Source: Phlebotomus papatasi
Lineage: Eukaryota > Arthropoda > Insecta > Diptera > Psychodidae
Assembly: GCF_024763615.1 (NCBI RefSeq)
Contig: NC_077224.1
Coordinates: 69,202,712-69,266,711 of the forward strand
DNA length: 64,000 nt
Direction: 5' to 3'
Part shown: piece after piece, positions 1-10,492 of the stretch
How positions within the stretch are numbered: position 1 is the first letter of the stretch
How the letters are laid out: each line of letters starts with the position of its first letter
Translations under genes and position numbers: made by a program
The notes under the pieces: generated by a model
The model's database searches: none
What the model was told of the DNA's origin: nothing
What the model saw: the letters and a program-made list of their open reading frames with translations, nothing else

Positions 1-152
1 ACTTAAAACTTCAAGTGAAGCTTTGCTTAAATATGGTTCAATTTCTCGGTTAATTTTGGTATTGTGTAAATAAGAAGAAAACAAAGAAATCATCAAGCAA
101 CAAAAATAAATATTTATTTTTAATTTTCGGTAGATACTGACGACAATTCGTA

Positions 153-575
153 TAAGAAGGTCAAGGAGACGAACTCCCTCCGGATGCGTCAGGGAGTGCG
201 TGCAATCCTTTTAGGTTCAGGACAGAAAAACACAAAATTCTCTGCCAAAGCTTTCGACGCTTCAACGCGTCTTCCTCAGTGTTCAAATCTGTGATTTGTC
301 TCTGAAATACTGAAATATTGGTCAAGTCGGTTGGCCTCTGATCAATGTCCAAGAAGGAGTACCCGCGACGAATTCCCGATTTTCCCTGTAAATCCTCATT
401 TGGAGTAGTGGACAGACAGTGCGGACAAAATTTCAGAGACAAATCACAGATTTGACCACTGAGAAAGACGCGTTGAAGCGTCGAAAGCTTTGGCAAAAAA
501 ATTTGTGTTTTTCTGTCCTGAAAGGATTGAACCTCCTGACGCATCCGGAGGGAGTTCATCTCCTTGACCTTCTTA
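153..575. mobile_element. Foldback (long inverted-repeat) element, ~423 bp
   Basis: Two arms of about 150 bp are near-perfect reverse complements (about 153-303 and 428-575). They start with TAAGAAGGTCAAGGAGA and end with its complement. The loop is about 125 bp. A 145-codon minus-strand ORF crosses the whole element, but it reads both arms and the loop and is a by-product of the palindrome. This is a non-autonomous foldback DNA element or MITE; the superfamily cannot be told because no clean target duplication is visible. Confidence 0.75.
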
Positions 576-1066
576 TTTATTTTTAACTTCAATAGCAACC
601 ATCATACGCTCTATTAGACCAATTTTTGTAAATATTTAGGATTTTTTCCTAACTGCGATTTAATATTTCATGGGTTACGTTAAAAATCTCACCTATACTA
701 AGCTGATCTAGATTTATCTATTTATTTTCTACTATATTTTGAGGCAGTAGAATTCAAAAGCACGATTTGTGGAAAACACCATCAAAATATTTCTCAGTGT
801 ACCCAAGAAACAATTTTTTCTTAATGTAGTCTTGTAGAATTCCTTAAGTAAGGCATTATAGAACCAAAAATCTTTTTATTTGCTTATAACGCTTTTAATT
901 CCAACACTGAGAATACTATAAGTAATGTTGCGCACTCTTAAGGATCTTAAGAGCTTCTATAGGAATTGCAACAGAAAATTCTGACTTTAAGTCTTTTAAA
1001 AGTGCATTAAAAGACTTGTCTAATACTTGGTTCTATAAGGCAGCTATTTTGCTTCTTGGGTAAGTA
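576..1066. other. AT-rich spacer, no gene seen
   Basis: No ORF of note, no clear repeat partner elsewhere in the window and no RNA gene. It runs into the left TA of the family A element. Confidence 0.5.
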
Positions 1067-2836
1067 GGGGAGACTGGGGCAAAAAGTCACAAAACGGATA
1101 TTTTATTTTTTTTTACAAGCTGCTCGAGCGCTTCAAAAATTTTTAATTAGCGCAGTTTTATAGGAAATTTACTGCTCTAAAACTTTGTGAAAGTCATTTT
1201 CCTCTATTTTGTAATACGTTTATTGAGCCAATTTCTAAAAGGTAATTTTGTGACTATTCTCAAAAATGCTGGGGCAAATAGTACCAGACATGGGGTATTG
1301 TCATATTTTGATTCGCTTCATTACGGCCTTCCGTAAGTTTGAAAAAAATACCTAGAGGACATATTTTCATAGAAAATTTATTCATCTACACCTTTGTAAA
1401 ACCCCGTTTTCTCTATACGAGAAAAGTGAGAAAACTAGAAAAGCGCTTTTCAAGCTATTTTAGAAAAAACACACAAAAGACTGCAAATCGTTTGACCAAT
1501 GCAAACAACAAGCGGCGAGACATGGTAATGACGTTTCCTTTCGCCGTGAGACATCAGAAATTGCTTCGCTTTTTTGTTAGTTTTTGCTCTATACCTTTTG
1601 TTACTTTTTACCCCAAGTGGCTATTTTAAATAAAAGAATTTCTGGAGAAAAAAACCTTTGTGAAATACTAAAATAGATAGCGGATTCGTATTCAAAGAAT
1701 CCAAATTATTTAGAAAATATTCACCAGTGCATCAATTTTGGAAAATAAGTAGGGTAAATTAAGCTAATTCAAAACCTGCTCCAAATGGAAATTTTTCGCT
1801 ATTCCAAATGGAAACGTCACTGTTTTCATGATAAATACAGTACTAAATTACTATATTTATATATTTTCTATATCTCAGTTTCATTATTTAGTTAATTTTG
1901 CTCCAAATATAGCGAAAATCTAGTCATATTCACAAATTTTAATTTGTTAATTTCTGAGAAAAATTAAAAGTGTACCTTTTCACCATCGAATTTTTCATCG
2001 ATTGGCCATATTTTCCAATGAAAAACACAATAAGGTGACTATTGTTTATTCGTTATGTTTAATATTTATGTCATATTTCTGGCTAATTTTGGTTCAATTA
2101 AGTACTAATCTTTATTGTTAACGGTACGTGAAGTTTTCAAATGAAATAATTACCTATTTCGTGAATAAAAAGGGTTTTTCTGAAGTATCTGCAAATGCTT
2201 CAATAGGAAACACCGGAAATATAATTTTTTGGACAGATTTTCTTATTGTTTTAGATGGGAAAGGAGAAAAGACCAGTAATAAGAACAAATCCTGCACTCA
2301 GGAGCAACTCAACAAGGTTTTGGAAGCCTTTCGTCGCGGTTGCACTTACACTGTTTGTCTCCAATTAGAAACTTTCCCTTGTCTCCATTTGGATTAATTT
2401 GTTTCCAATAGAAGCATTTTACACTCGCGTATTTTTCTTGTAATTAAGAAGTTTTCAAATTATATCAAGTATTTTCACTAAATAGTAACATTCTAGAAGA
2501 GTCAAGGAGCAAATTTATGTAATTCTCTTCAGAAAAAATATGAACTTAATGTGTTGAATCTTCTGTCAAAGTTAAAGCACCTGGAAATGGTTTTGAATTA
2601 GGACATTTACCCTAGGTAATAATTGTTATCTTCTGCAATGAAAATATTTCAAAAATAGGGCTAAAAATTTCGATATTTTTTATTTTCTAAATTCCTTGTT
2701 CGGAAAGAAACTTACAACATTGAAGAAGGTCTATGAGGGCTATCTGTAGAAAAAAATTTGAGCCGCTATCTTTTTTACCTTGGAAGATATTGAATTTTGA
2801 ATTTTTCAATTTGTGACTTTTTGCCCCAGTCTCCCC
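1067..2836. mobile_element. Family A TIR element with TA target duplication, carrying a nested element
   Basis: Flanked by TA on both sides (1065-1066 and 2837-2838). The left end GGGGAGACTGGGGCAAAAAG is mirrored at the right end by its complement. Without the nested element at 1752-2612 it is about 907 bp, close to the sister copy at 49705-51592 once that copy's own insert is removed. Interior stretches echo the terminal motif (for example TGGGGCAAATAGTACC near 1270 and TTACTTTTTACCCCAAG near 1600), so the element seems built from rearranged copies of its own ends. A 96-codon ORF at 1339-1629 resembles no family I know. Other copies: 26928-27124, 49705-51592 and 62680-63345. Confidence 0.85.
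1752..2612. mobile_element. Nested TA-flanked element (GGGTAAAT ends) inside family A
   Basis: Left end GGGTAAATTAAGCTAATTC and right end GAATTAGGACATTTACCC are inverted copies with small differences. TA lies at 1750-1751 and 2613-2614. The sister family A copy near 49930 reads continuously through this point (in reverse: AATAAGTAGGTCAAAATTG), so it shows the empty site and confirms both ends and the TA duplication. The interior holds repeated CTCCAAATGGAAA-like words in both directions and an 89-codon ORF (2128-2397) of no recognisable family. Confidence 0.85.
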
Positions 2837-3268
2837 TACCATTTCATAGATTTTCCTGTCAGAAAACTAATTTATTTTATGGACCCCTGGAAGCTGTATT
2901 AACAACAACAATAATCAAGAGAATATCAGAAACTACATAAAAATCTTATGAGTGTAATCATTTTTCGAATAGCGCGTTCCAGCATTTTTGGAACTACAAA
3001 TTTTCGTGGTGGTTATAAGAAGTTGTCTATATGTGTTATTTTGTATTTATTTTTACATATTGGTAAATAATAATAAATTATTAAATTCGTGGTTGAATAA
3101 ACCGAAATGTAAAATGTCTTCTTAAATCCGAAAATTGCTTAAGAAATGCTCCATCTGTGTTCCGAAAAACGCCAAATATTTTTTCATACAAAATGTATTA
3201 GAAAATGTACCACATTTTTAGGAACGGAGGGAGTAGTAAATTAAAAGTTTATTTTTCAGTGAGTACAT
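2837..3268. other. AT-rich spacer, no gene seen
   Basis: No ORF, RNA gene or repeat partner recognised between the family A element and the next MITE. Confidence 0.45.
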
Positions 3269-3517
3269 TGAGAGAAATCCAAAAAAGTTAAAATAACATT
3301 CCGGAAATGTTTATTTTATCCTGCGGTATTAATCCGAAATCGATGTAAATATTATGCTTTTTAGGTGTACTTGGGGTTAAAGTTACCCTTTTTCGTGTTA
3401 TTTTTACCCTTAAAAATGTGTAAAATTAACATTAAAAGATGTTGATATATTTTTACACCTATAAAGTGTTAAAATTATGAGGAAAAAAGTTAATCGCACC
3501 TCCTTTTTTTCTCAAGC
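3269..3517 (+). mobile_element. Small MITE, copy 1 of 2 (~245 bp)
   Basis: Matches the reverse complement of 5112-5356 over its whole length, including the blocks around AAAGCATAATATTTACACC and GGTGCGATTAACTTTTTTCC. Ends are short inverted repeats (TTGAGAGAAA at the left, TTTTCTCAA at the right). The interior is T/A-rich with a conserved stretch around GGGTTAAAGTTACCC. No coding capacity. The two inverted copies bracket about 1.6 kb. Confidence 0.7.
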
Positions 3518-4520
3518 GTACTTTCAATTCAACTCATTCTATTTAATGAGTTTCAATTTTAAAATATGCTTGGTTAATTAGAAAAAATCACTTGAAATTT
3601 GTGTGAAAGAACACTATAATTGAAAACTCTTCGAAAAGTTAGTAAAATTTTCTTTGAATTTCCTCCCAAGTCTATAGATAAGTTACTCTAATAGATCAGT
3701 GCTGAAATCTGAAGAGAAGAACACATTGAATAATTTGAGGATAATTAATACGGAATCAGCGTAATTGGCTTAATTCCATCCCAGATATATCCCCCTTGCT
3801 CACCACTATCTCATCCATCGCAAAGTGGCCTCAATTCACTAAAACTATCGAGTGCGAAGGGGACAAAATTGCCCCATGATGGCTAGGCACACAAGATGAA
3901 GACGATGGTCCACAAAAAAATAAAAGGGGAAGAGACAAGTCTACGATAGGGCGACGAATGGAGATAATAATAATGTCGGAGTAGAAATGGGGTCAAAGTG
4001 AGAAGTTAGTTGTAACATTATGTGGCCATGTGGTTAGCCCCGTACTCTTGCCAATTCCAAAACTGAGATCAATTTTCTTCATTCGCTAAATCCTCACCCA
4101 CTGCTAAAAGGGGAGTATCATAACTCAAAATGGATGTTCCATATGGATTTTGGCGCCAAGTGATCGATTTCTCGGTGTTTAGGCAAAAATTGAAGAATTG
4201 AAAAGGAGAGCCTGATAAATCTGGGAAGTGATCCCCATGACGCAGAAAGATTGATGGAGGCAAAATGGAAGAGATATAGGGGGCATGTGTAACAATTCCT
4301 TAACATTTGTCACATACACAATCCTCCTGCTGCGATGGATAAGACGGATTTTAAAATTCAAGATAGGAAATCTTACAATAAAAGACTTCACTTTTATCAA
4401 ATCCTAATGAGACTTCACAGGGTGGTTCTCAATAACTTTACAGATTCAGAGTTATTTCCGCTGATGGATTTACATAGACTTCAGATTAAGTGCTAAATTA
4501 TCATAACAAAAAGAAACTTT
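3518..4520. other. Higher-complexity island without clear genes
   Basis: From about 3720 the base composition is more balanced, with runs such as TCGAGTGCGAAGGGGACAAA and no visible repeat partner in the window. Three overlapping short minus-strand ORFs (4069-4400) occur but none resembles a known protein and they overlap in different frames. Best described as unique non-coding DNA of unknown role, comparable to the islands at 15.2, 27.6, 33.4, 42.2, 47.3, 52.7 and 58.4 kb. Confidence 0.4.
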
Positions 4521-4543
4521 TGATGAGTGAAAATTCTAAACTT

Positions 4544-4700
4544 TTACAAAAAAAAAAGGGATGGCAAAGCGTCTCAGGCTTTGCAGAATAATGCTCGAAC
4601 TCGTGACTTAGACGCTATACCTCAAAAGTACACTTTCGCATTATTTATCGTATACCTCGTATACCAGTTCAGAACTGATTTAATGACTTATCTGGGAATT
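4544..4700. repeat. Dispersed repeat R (GGCAAAGCGTCTC / ACCGGTTCAGAACC type)
   Basis: Shares with 44915-45265 and 54998-55090 the order: gcaaagcgtctcaggctttg-like word, a GCTCGAACTCG(T)GACTTAGA block, a TATACCTCA..AGTA block, then a CAGTTCAGAACTGATTT word. A 107-codon ORF (4527-4850) runs through it, but the same repeat elsewhere has no open frame, so the ORF is probably accidental. Origin unknown. Confidence 0.45.
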
Positions 4701-4894
4701 CCTGTAAAATTGATTCCGTCCATTGATCGCTCCAAGGGCGTCCAAGTGCCTGAAGAGAATGCAGAACTGACCAGAAAGATCCAAGCAAAGTATCCAGATT
4801 TGATTGTAAGGGTCTTGACAGACATGAGGATTAGCCGAGAGACGGCTTAGCGTAATTATATTAGAAATAATAGTTAAAATACATTTCCATCATT

Positions 4895-4950
4895 TTCCAC
4901 TAAGTCGTCTCTAGGCTTAAGTCGTAAGTGTGTCTAGGGCATAAGGATTG
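4895..4950. repeat. Short dispersed motif CGTAAGTGTGTCTAGG
   Basis: The word AAGTCGTAAGTGTGTCTAGG recurs, inverted, near 14773-14800 and directly near 15072-15105 where it flanks a foldback element. It is probably the arm of a decayed foldback; here only one arm is clear. Confidence 0.4.
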
Positions 4951-5111
4951 ACTTGAGTAGAACTCCTGAGAATACTGCTTTCGGAGACTTCCGGAAGACT
5001 CTATAGGAAGCTAGAGATTGTTGTCTAAACCTGGCTTTGCATTGTGTAGAGACAGCAGGAAGTGTATATAAAAACCTGAAGATGCTGGAATTGGGGATAG
5101 ACAGGATCACT

Positions 5112-5356
5112 GAGAAAAAAAGGGGTGCGATTAACTTTTTTTCCTCATAACTTTAACACTTTTTAGAAGTAAAAACATATCAACATTTTTTTATCTTAAT
5201 TTTACCCCTTTTTAAGGGTAGAAATAATATGAAAAAGGGTAACCTTAACCCCTAATAAACCTAAAAAGCATAATATTTACACCGATTTTGGATCAATACT
5301 GCAGGGTAAAATTAACATTTCCGGAATGTTATTTTAACTTTTTCGGATTACTCTCA
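5112..5356 (-). mobile_element. Small MITE, copy 2 of 2 (~245 bp)
   Basis: Reverse-orientation sister of 3269-3517, with a few substitutions and no large gaps. Starts with ACTGAGAAAAAAAGG and ends with TTACTCTCAATGA. No ORF. The two copies in inverted orientation about 1.6 kb apart could themselves pair or recombine. Confidence 0.7.
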
Positions 5357-5536
5357 ATGATGGGTCGTGGAACGTTCATGGATGAGTCTTTGGAGACTTG
5401 AAAGATGCTCCTGGAAAAGAGAATGCCTGTTGAATACTGCGTCAAGAACAACCTGAAGTGTGTATCAGTGTCTTCAGCTAAGAATCATCATATCCGGTAG
5501 CTGCTGGAAGCTCAACATCCCGTGGCAATTTGTGTA

Positions 5537-5747
5537 GGGGAAACTGGGGCACCACCAAATACGGGGTAGCACCAAACACTGCAATTTTTTAATAGGATAT
5601 TCGACTTCAGAGGACAAGAATTATAGAAATTTTTAGGCATTATAGGGATGGTTGTCCACTGAAGAAATAATCGAGATAGTCCGAGTAGTTTAGAAATAAA
5701 AATTGGTGTTTGGTGCTCCCCATGTTTGGTGGTGCCCCAGTTTTCCC
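5537..5747. mobile_element. Family B foldback MITE, 211 bp, TA-flanked
   Basis: TA at 5535-5536 and 5748-5749. The left arm starts GGGGAAACTGGGGCACCACC and the right arm ends with its complement; both arms carry two further copies of the word CACCAAACAC or its variants. Nearly the whole element folds on itself. A closely similar copy lies inverted at 17650-17861; a half copy starts at 56394 and a diverged one lies at 52131-52318. The 90-codon minus ORF across it has no family resemblance. Confidence 0.85.
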
Positions 5748-6295
5748 TAAGTTTATTTTCAATTTTTTTCAAATCCACCCTCAAATTCTTGAGTTACTAC
5801 ATTTTTGTCATATTCCTAAATTATTTTGGAAGTAAAAAAAAAACTTGAGGGATAGGATAAAAAAACATATACAGTGAGTGTCAATAGTTTGTTGCCTAAT
5901 GGATGTTTGAGAAATCAAGTGAAAAAAATGATAAAAAAAAATACTTTTCCAAATTTTTCTTTTTGCAGATGAGTTCCTTGTAATCCGTAGATATTATTTA
6001 TAGTTTTCAAAAAAAATAATTAATTTTATTTCATATCAAAAATAATTGTTTCCCAAAAGTAGGTCATTTTTAAAAAATCAAAAGTTTGTTGCCTCATTAA
6101 AAAAACTAATTCAAAATGGTGAAAACGTGCAACCAACTTTATGTAAACCGGTTACATTTTGAGCTTATGTCATTTGATAGGCAAATGGTGGATTTGTACA
6201 TTTTTAAGGCTGTCAATGGTAAATATATAGGTGTAAAAGTGATGATAAATAACAAGAAATAATCAGTTTTTTGATAATTCATAATTTAGGTTATA

Positions 6296-6601
6296 ATGGC
6301 AAATTACAAAAAGTTGAAAGGTGGGATATTGTCCAGAGATACTGCTGGAAGGAATCGGCGTCGCTTAATTGCCAAATTTTATGGAAATTCATGAAAAGTT
6401 ATACATAAAATGGTCAAATATTATAGTTATGAGGCACGAGTACATCTGAAAAACGCTACTGGTAGACCCAGGGTTTCGACTCAGAAAGTCGATAACCGCA
6501 TTCTAGGTATCTCTGACAGTAACCCCATGATGTTTGCTTCAAAAATTCAGAGTCGGCTGGTTACAGAAGGCATACAGGCTTCAAAACCAACCGCAATTTA
6601 A
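6296..6601 (+). pseudogene. Tc1-like transposase N-terminus, left-arm copy (truncated)
   Basis: From ATG 6296 the frame reads a basic helix-turn-helix-like region with residues RDTAGRNRRRLIAKFYG, a TGA stop at 6392-6394, then NATGRPRVST, the GRPR AT-hook-like linker typical of Tc1 transposases, and KVDNRILGISDSNPMMFASK. The frame stops at 6601, well before the catalytic DDE domain (full Tc1 transposases have about 340 residues). It would at most give a DNA-binding fragment. Dead as an enzyme. Confidence 0.75.
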
Positions 6602-6639
6602 TGAAAGTGGTAAGAATAATTACTTGGTTTGCAGGTTTC

Positions 6640-7099
6640 CATTGGTAAACAAAACCAATCTGGTTAAAAGGTTGTAAATTCACTTGGAGCATGCTAAAAA
6701 CGTAAAAATACAACCTCTTACGCAGTTTGGTTTTGCTTACCAATGGAATCTTGCGAGCCAAGTACCTATTCTTATATTTTCTTTCATTTTGAGTTTGATT
6801 TTCGAAGCATTTGAAGCCTGTATGCCTTCTGTAACCAGCCGACTTTGAATTTTTGAAGCAAACATCATGGGGTTACTATCAGAGATACCTAGAATGCGGT
6901 TATCGACTTTCTAAGTCGAAACCCTGGGTCTACCAGTAGCGTTTTTCAGATGTACTCGTGCCTCATAACTATAATATTTGACCATTTTATGTATAACTTT
7001 TCATGAATTTCCATAAAATTTGGCAATTAAGCGACGCCGATTCCTTCCAGCAGTATCTCTGGACAATATCCCACCTTTCAACTTTTTGTAATTTGCCAT
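6640..7099 (-). pseudogene. Tc1-like transposase N-terminus, right-arm copy (truncated)
   Basis: Mirror image of the left-arm copy, starting at the ATG ending at 7099. It has the same TGA and an extra TAG at 6911-6913 where the left arm has CAG. It runs a little further than the left arm: in another frame it reads ARKIPLVSKTKLRKRLYF, which resembles the segment between the two HTH domains and the catalytic core in Tc1 proteins (pattern RKKPLLSxxxxxxRLxF). No catalytic residues are present. Confidence 0.65.
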
Positions 7100-7523
7100 T
7101 ATAACCTAAATTATGAATTATCAAAAAACTGATTATTTCTTGTTATTTATCATCACTTTTACACCTATATATTTACCATTGACAGCCTTAAAAATGTACA
7201 AATCCACCATTTGCCTATCAAATGACATAAGCTCAAAATGTAACCGGTTTACATAAAGTTGGTTGCACGTTTTCACCATTTTGAATTAGTTTTTTTAATG
7301 AGGCAACAAACTTTTGATTTTTTAAAAATGACCTACTTTTGGGAAACAATTATTTTTGATATGAAATAAAATTAATTATTTTTTTTGAAAACTATAAATA
7401 ATATCTACGGATTACAAGGAACTCATCTGCAAAAAGAAAAATTTGGAAAAGTATTTTTTTCTATCATTTTTTTCACTTGATTTCTCAAACATCCATTAGG
7501 CAACAAACTATTGACACTCACTG

Positions 7524-7696
7524 TAAGATAACAATAAATCAAATCAATGAATTAAATTAAATCTATCAAATACTTAATAATTCACATATCACAATATTAT
7601 CGCTATCTACAGTATGTGTCTTGGATCGTAATTGTTTTAATGCGACGCTTAATGTGTTTCGCCCTTAATAAACTCAAAGAAATCATCATACTATTA
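7524..7696. other. Short AT-rich spacer
   Basis: Nothing recognised between the Tc1-like palindrome and the pogo-like end. Confidence 0.4.
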
Positions 7697-7830
7697 CAGT
7701 GGGACCTCGATAGACTCAACCCCCGATAGAGTCAATCTCCAATAGAGTCAACAGCTATTTTTTACTCTACGGACTCCGATAGAGGCAATTTGGACCCAAA
7801 TTGACTTCGATAGAGTCAACTTTTCCTTTA
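7697..7830 (+). mobile_element. Pogo/Tigger-like terminal region (left end)
   Basis: TA followed by CAGTGGGACCTCGATAGACT, then repeated words of the type CGATAGAGTCAA (about five in 130 bp). The CAGTGG-ACCTCGATA start and iterated subterminal words match the style of pogo/Tigger-type Tc1/mariner-superfamily ends. Similar words reappear at 10312-10390, but a clean right TIR is not seen, so the element extent is uncertain. Confidence 0.55.
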
Positions 7831-8271
7831 TTATTGAACTAATAATATTATATGATTTTATTATGATCTTTTCGAAATTAAAACAAGTCTTTTTGTGTAT
7901 CAACGCAACACTTTTACCAAATGAAAAAATATTTATATAAGCACATGGTAATTTTTTGATAAAATTCGTATATTAACCGTTTAATAATTTTCCAATAAAA
8001 TAATTCTCTTTTCGTGATTTTAAGCGTTTTGACCGATTGAAAGTACTCTTGTCTTAAGATTTTTTGATTAAGCCCATGATTGCAATTTAAGGAATTTTGA
8101 GCTATCATTAATTTGGAAGTGAATAATATTATGGCTCAAACAAAAAAAAAATATGAACTCGAATTACAAAAAGGAAAAACGAAAAGGGTGCTAGATTTTT
8201 CTGAATATCAAAACTGATCAGCAAAAATGGTTAGAACTTACTTCCTTTATACATTTAAGATTTAGGTACTG
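7831..8271. other. AT-rich DNA, possible interior of pogo-like element
   Basis: No transposase frame is readable. A 64-codon minus ORF at 7914-8108 shows no recognisable motif. Confidence 0.3.
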
Positions 8272-8540
8272 AACGGTTAAAGATATTGACTTGGAGTCTT
8301 TGGACGACTTCCCATAAGTCAACTTGAAGAGAAATATAACTCTCATTTCCGTCCCATCTCTCCCCTTAACCTTCTCAAAAAAACATTATGGCATGTTTTC
8401 CTGTAATCACGAAAAATACGATTTTGATGGTGAAGGGGAGGGGTAGGGAGGATATGAGGGTCATATTAATAATCATAAGGTGACTTATTAGGAGGTCATT
8501 TGAAGACTCCAAGTCGATATCTCAAACCATTTAGCGCCCA
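8272..8540. repeat. Foldback copy of dispersed repeat E (ACTTGGAGTCTT words)
   Basis: The left side (AGATATTGACTTGGAGTCTT) is mirrored by the right side (AAGACTCCAAGTCGATATCT) with a polypyrimidine/polypurine middle. The same order of words (ACGGTTTGAGATA..CGACTTGG..GACCCCC) occurs at 27776-27845, 40060-40400, 45340-45560 and 55740-56035. Function unknown; a non-autonomous repeat. Confidence 0.5.
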
Positions 8541-8843
8541 TATTACAGAAAAACAAAATTAAAAAAAATGATTTTATTGCGCTTTTTGTGAAGTTTAAAG
8601 CCAGAGGTTATGCCATAACGAAAAGAACAATCAATATATTGTTTTATACACTAAAAGTTTAAAATAAATTCTAGTTAATAACGTTAATTGCATCAAAATT
8701 TTCAATAATTAAATATCTATCTTCTAAAAAAAAATTGAAAAAAAAAAGAAATTTTTAAGACACCATTTCCGTATCTTAACATCGTGGGTGAACCTCAATA
8801 TTACCACATGAAGAGTAATTTATACTTAAGATATTTACTAATA

Positions 8844-9840
8844 GGGGAGTATAGCCAGCCTTCGCACGTTTTTTCGTGCTTCATATTCAGGACTTTTTTC
8901 TGACTAAACTGCAAAATGGACAGTGAATTGCACTACACCAAAAAGTTCTCTGATCTTTTAGGTTTCTATGCATACCTAATTCACTATCACAAAATTGTTG
9001 GTTTTTCCTGGACAGGAAAATGAAAAAAATATGACGATTTGTGCTATTCTTGCCCCCGGGGGCAGCGTTCACACGATCGGGGTTTGGGTTCGTCATTGCT
9101 TTTTTCTCTCGAAATAAATTTTATCTACAATTAAAAATTATTTTCCGATTGGTATACTGTACCCCCGTGAACCCGCGGAAACTATCACTGCACTAAAAGA
9201 ACATATTTAAAACACATTTTTTCACATTTTCTGGAGCACTGTTTTTTCTTCCAAATGAATATCGCAAAATCGACAATTAACATGTTCACATGGTTCACAT
9301 CGTCAATAACCGTGGTCTCATGGAGATGGGAAGGAGACTATACGCCTGTCGAAGAGGAAATGACCACGAATGTCTCACTGTGGCTTATGAAGCTTTAGTG
9401 AGGTTATAATTTTCAAGCTGGAGTTGTCTGATGGATGTGCGAACGCTCACACTTTCAGTGTTTGAAACCACACACAGTGTAGTACTAGCGAATTTTCCGC
9501 CACCGTGAAAATAATTGCCCTCCGATGCAAATAATTATTACGTAAATATCATCTCAAGTATACTCTTCATCCACTGTGTAAGTGATTTTTTTTAGAAATG
9601 CGTTTAACTGTGAGAAATCAAATGAAATGTGCGCCATCAAAATTACCCATTTTGGGCCAATTTTCTATTTGTGATCCTAGCACCTAGGAAAGAAGGGCTT
9701 GGCTGCCCATTTTTCCAATGAAGATAAGGTTCATAAATACTTAACTTGTGGCTAAGAAATGCGGAACCAACTCTTTGGAAATAAAGAGAAAATTCGCATC
9801 GTTCGAAAGCTCACACATGCGAATCCTGCCTACATTCCCC
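8844..9840. mobile_element. Family C TIR element, ~1 kb (end signature GGGGA)
   Basis: TA then GGGGAGTATAGCCAGCCTTC at the left. The right end, reversed, reads GGGGAATGTAGGCAGGATTC, and the last ~80 bp match one arm of the foldback at 14813-15029. The right flank reads TCA rather than TA, so the duplication is decayed or the end is off by a base. The interior has short GC-rich stretches (CCCCCGGGGGCAGCG near 9052) and no recognisable protein. Confidence 0.55.
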
Positions 9841-9937
9841 TCATAAAAGCATTCCGTAAAATTATTCCTTAATCTCCAACTTTTGCCCAAACATATGACT
9901 TTCTTGGGCCAAAGGTTGTAGAATTTATGGATTTATT

Positions 9938-10205
9938 CAGGGGGGTGACATTTGCTCTGAAAAATACGACCAGTTTTAGTGTAATTTTTTTCCTGTTTTC
10001 GTACACATTTCACGAGATATCTTCAAAACTACGTAGGTTGCCAATTTCGGGTTTTCGGGTGCCCCTTAGTTATTAAATTGGCTTTTATTTTATATTAGTA
10101 GTTTTTGCTAATTCATTCTACAATGACAGAAAGCAGCTAATAAACTCAAACGTTTTTTCGGCTCGCTAGAAACATATGGGAAACATAGGAAATTTCGTGC
10201 CCCTG
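9938..10205. mobile_element. hAT-type MITE, copy 1, with 8 bp target duplication
   Basis: GATTTATT stands directly before CAGGGG (9930-9937) and directly after CCCCTG (10206-10213), an exact 8 bp duplication. Short TIRs CAGGGG(G)..GTGACAT and the CAGGG start are typical of hAT elements. At 268 bp with no ORF it is non-autonomous. The second copy is 34824-35090. Confidence 0.88.
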
Positions 10206-10311
10206 GATTTATTAAATAATATTCGACTTTCGCTTTGAATTCATCAATTATCTAGTACAACCATAAAATACTATCCCTTTTTATTAAAATTTCACATTTT
10301 AATTGATTTTT

Positions 10312-10390
10312 ATCGGACTCCAATAGAGTCAACGAGTCCAATAATGGAGTCAACAGGCGAACAGGCCTGGAAATAATTTGTTGACTCTAA
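10312..10390. repeat. Pogo-like subterminal words (possible right part of the 7697 element)
   Basis: Contains CGGACTCCAATAGAGTCAAC and two more variants of the AGAGTCAAC word seen at 7697-7830. The final TIR is not seen, so this is either a decayed end or a solo fragment. Confidence 0.4.
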
Positions 10391-10492
10391 TATCACTATT
10401 AAATAGCAAATTAGTGAAAATGTACCCTAATTTTTAACTGAATGCCCTTTAAATTTCTTCCCACCAAGCTTCCAATATTCAACCCCTACCGA

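Larger units (their letters stand above)
5872..7523. mobile_element. Palindromic Tc1-like element (two inverted 5' halves), 1,652 bp
   Basis: Ends CAGTGAGTGTCAATAGTTTG and its complement with TA at 5870-5871 and 7524-7525, as expected of Tc1/mariner elements. The left and right halves are reverse complements almost base for base: a base at position x pairs with 13395-x, checked at the ATG (6296 with 7099) and at 6410 with 6985. Each half carries the TIR, a second AGTTTGTTGCCT word about 197 bp inside (5886 and 6083), which resembles the inner binding site of IR/DR-type Tc1 elements, and the transposase N-terminus. The arms diverge only near the centre (about 6595-6800). No DDE catalytic domain remains, so it cannot be autonomous. 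Confidence 0.9.

Noticed and set aside
161..598. 145-codon minus-strand ORF
   Set aside because: It reads through both arms and the loop of the foldback 153-575; mirrored segments are read in two senses and no protein motif is present.
4527..4850. 107-codon ORF with plausible amino-acid mix
   Set aside because: Its first half is a dispersed repeat found at 44.9 and 55.0 kb without an open frame.
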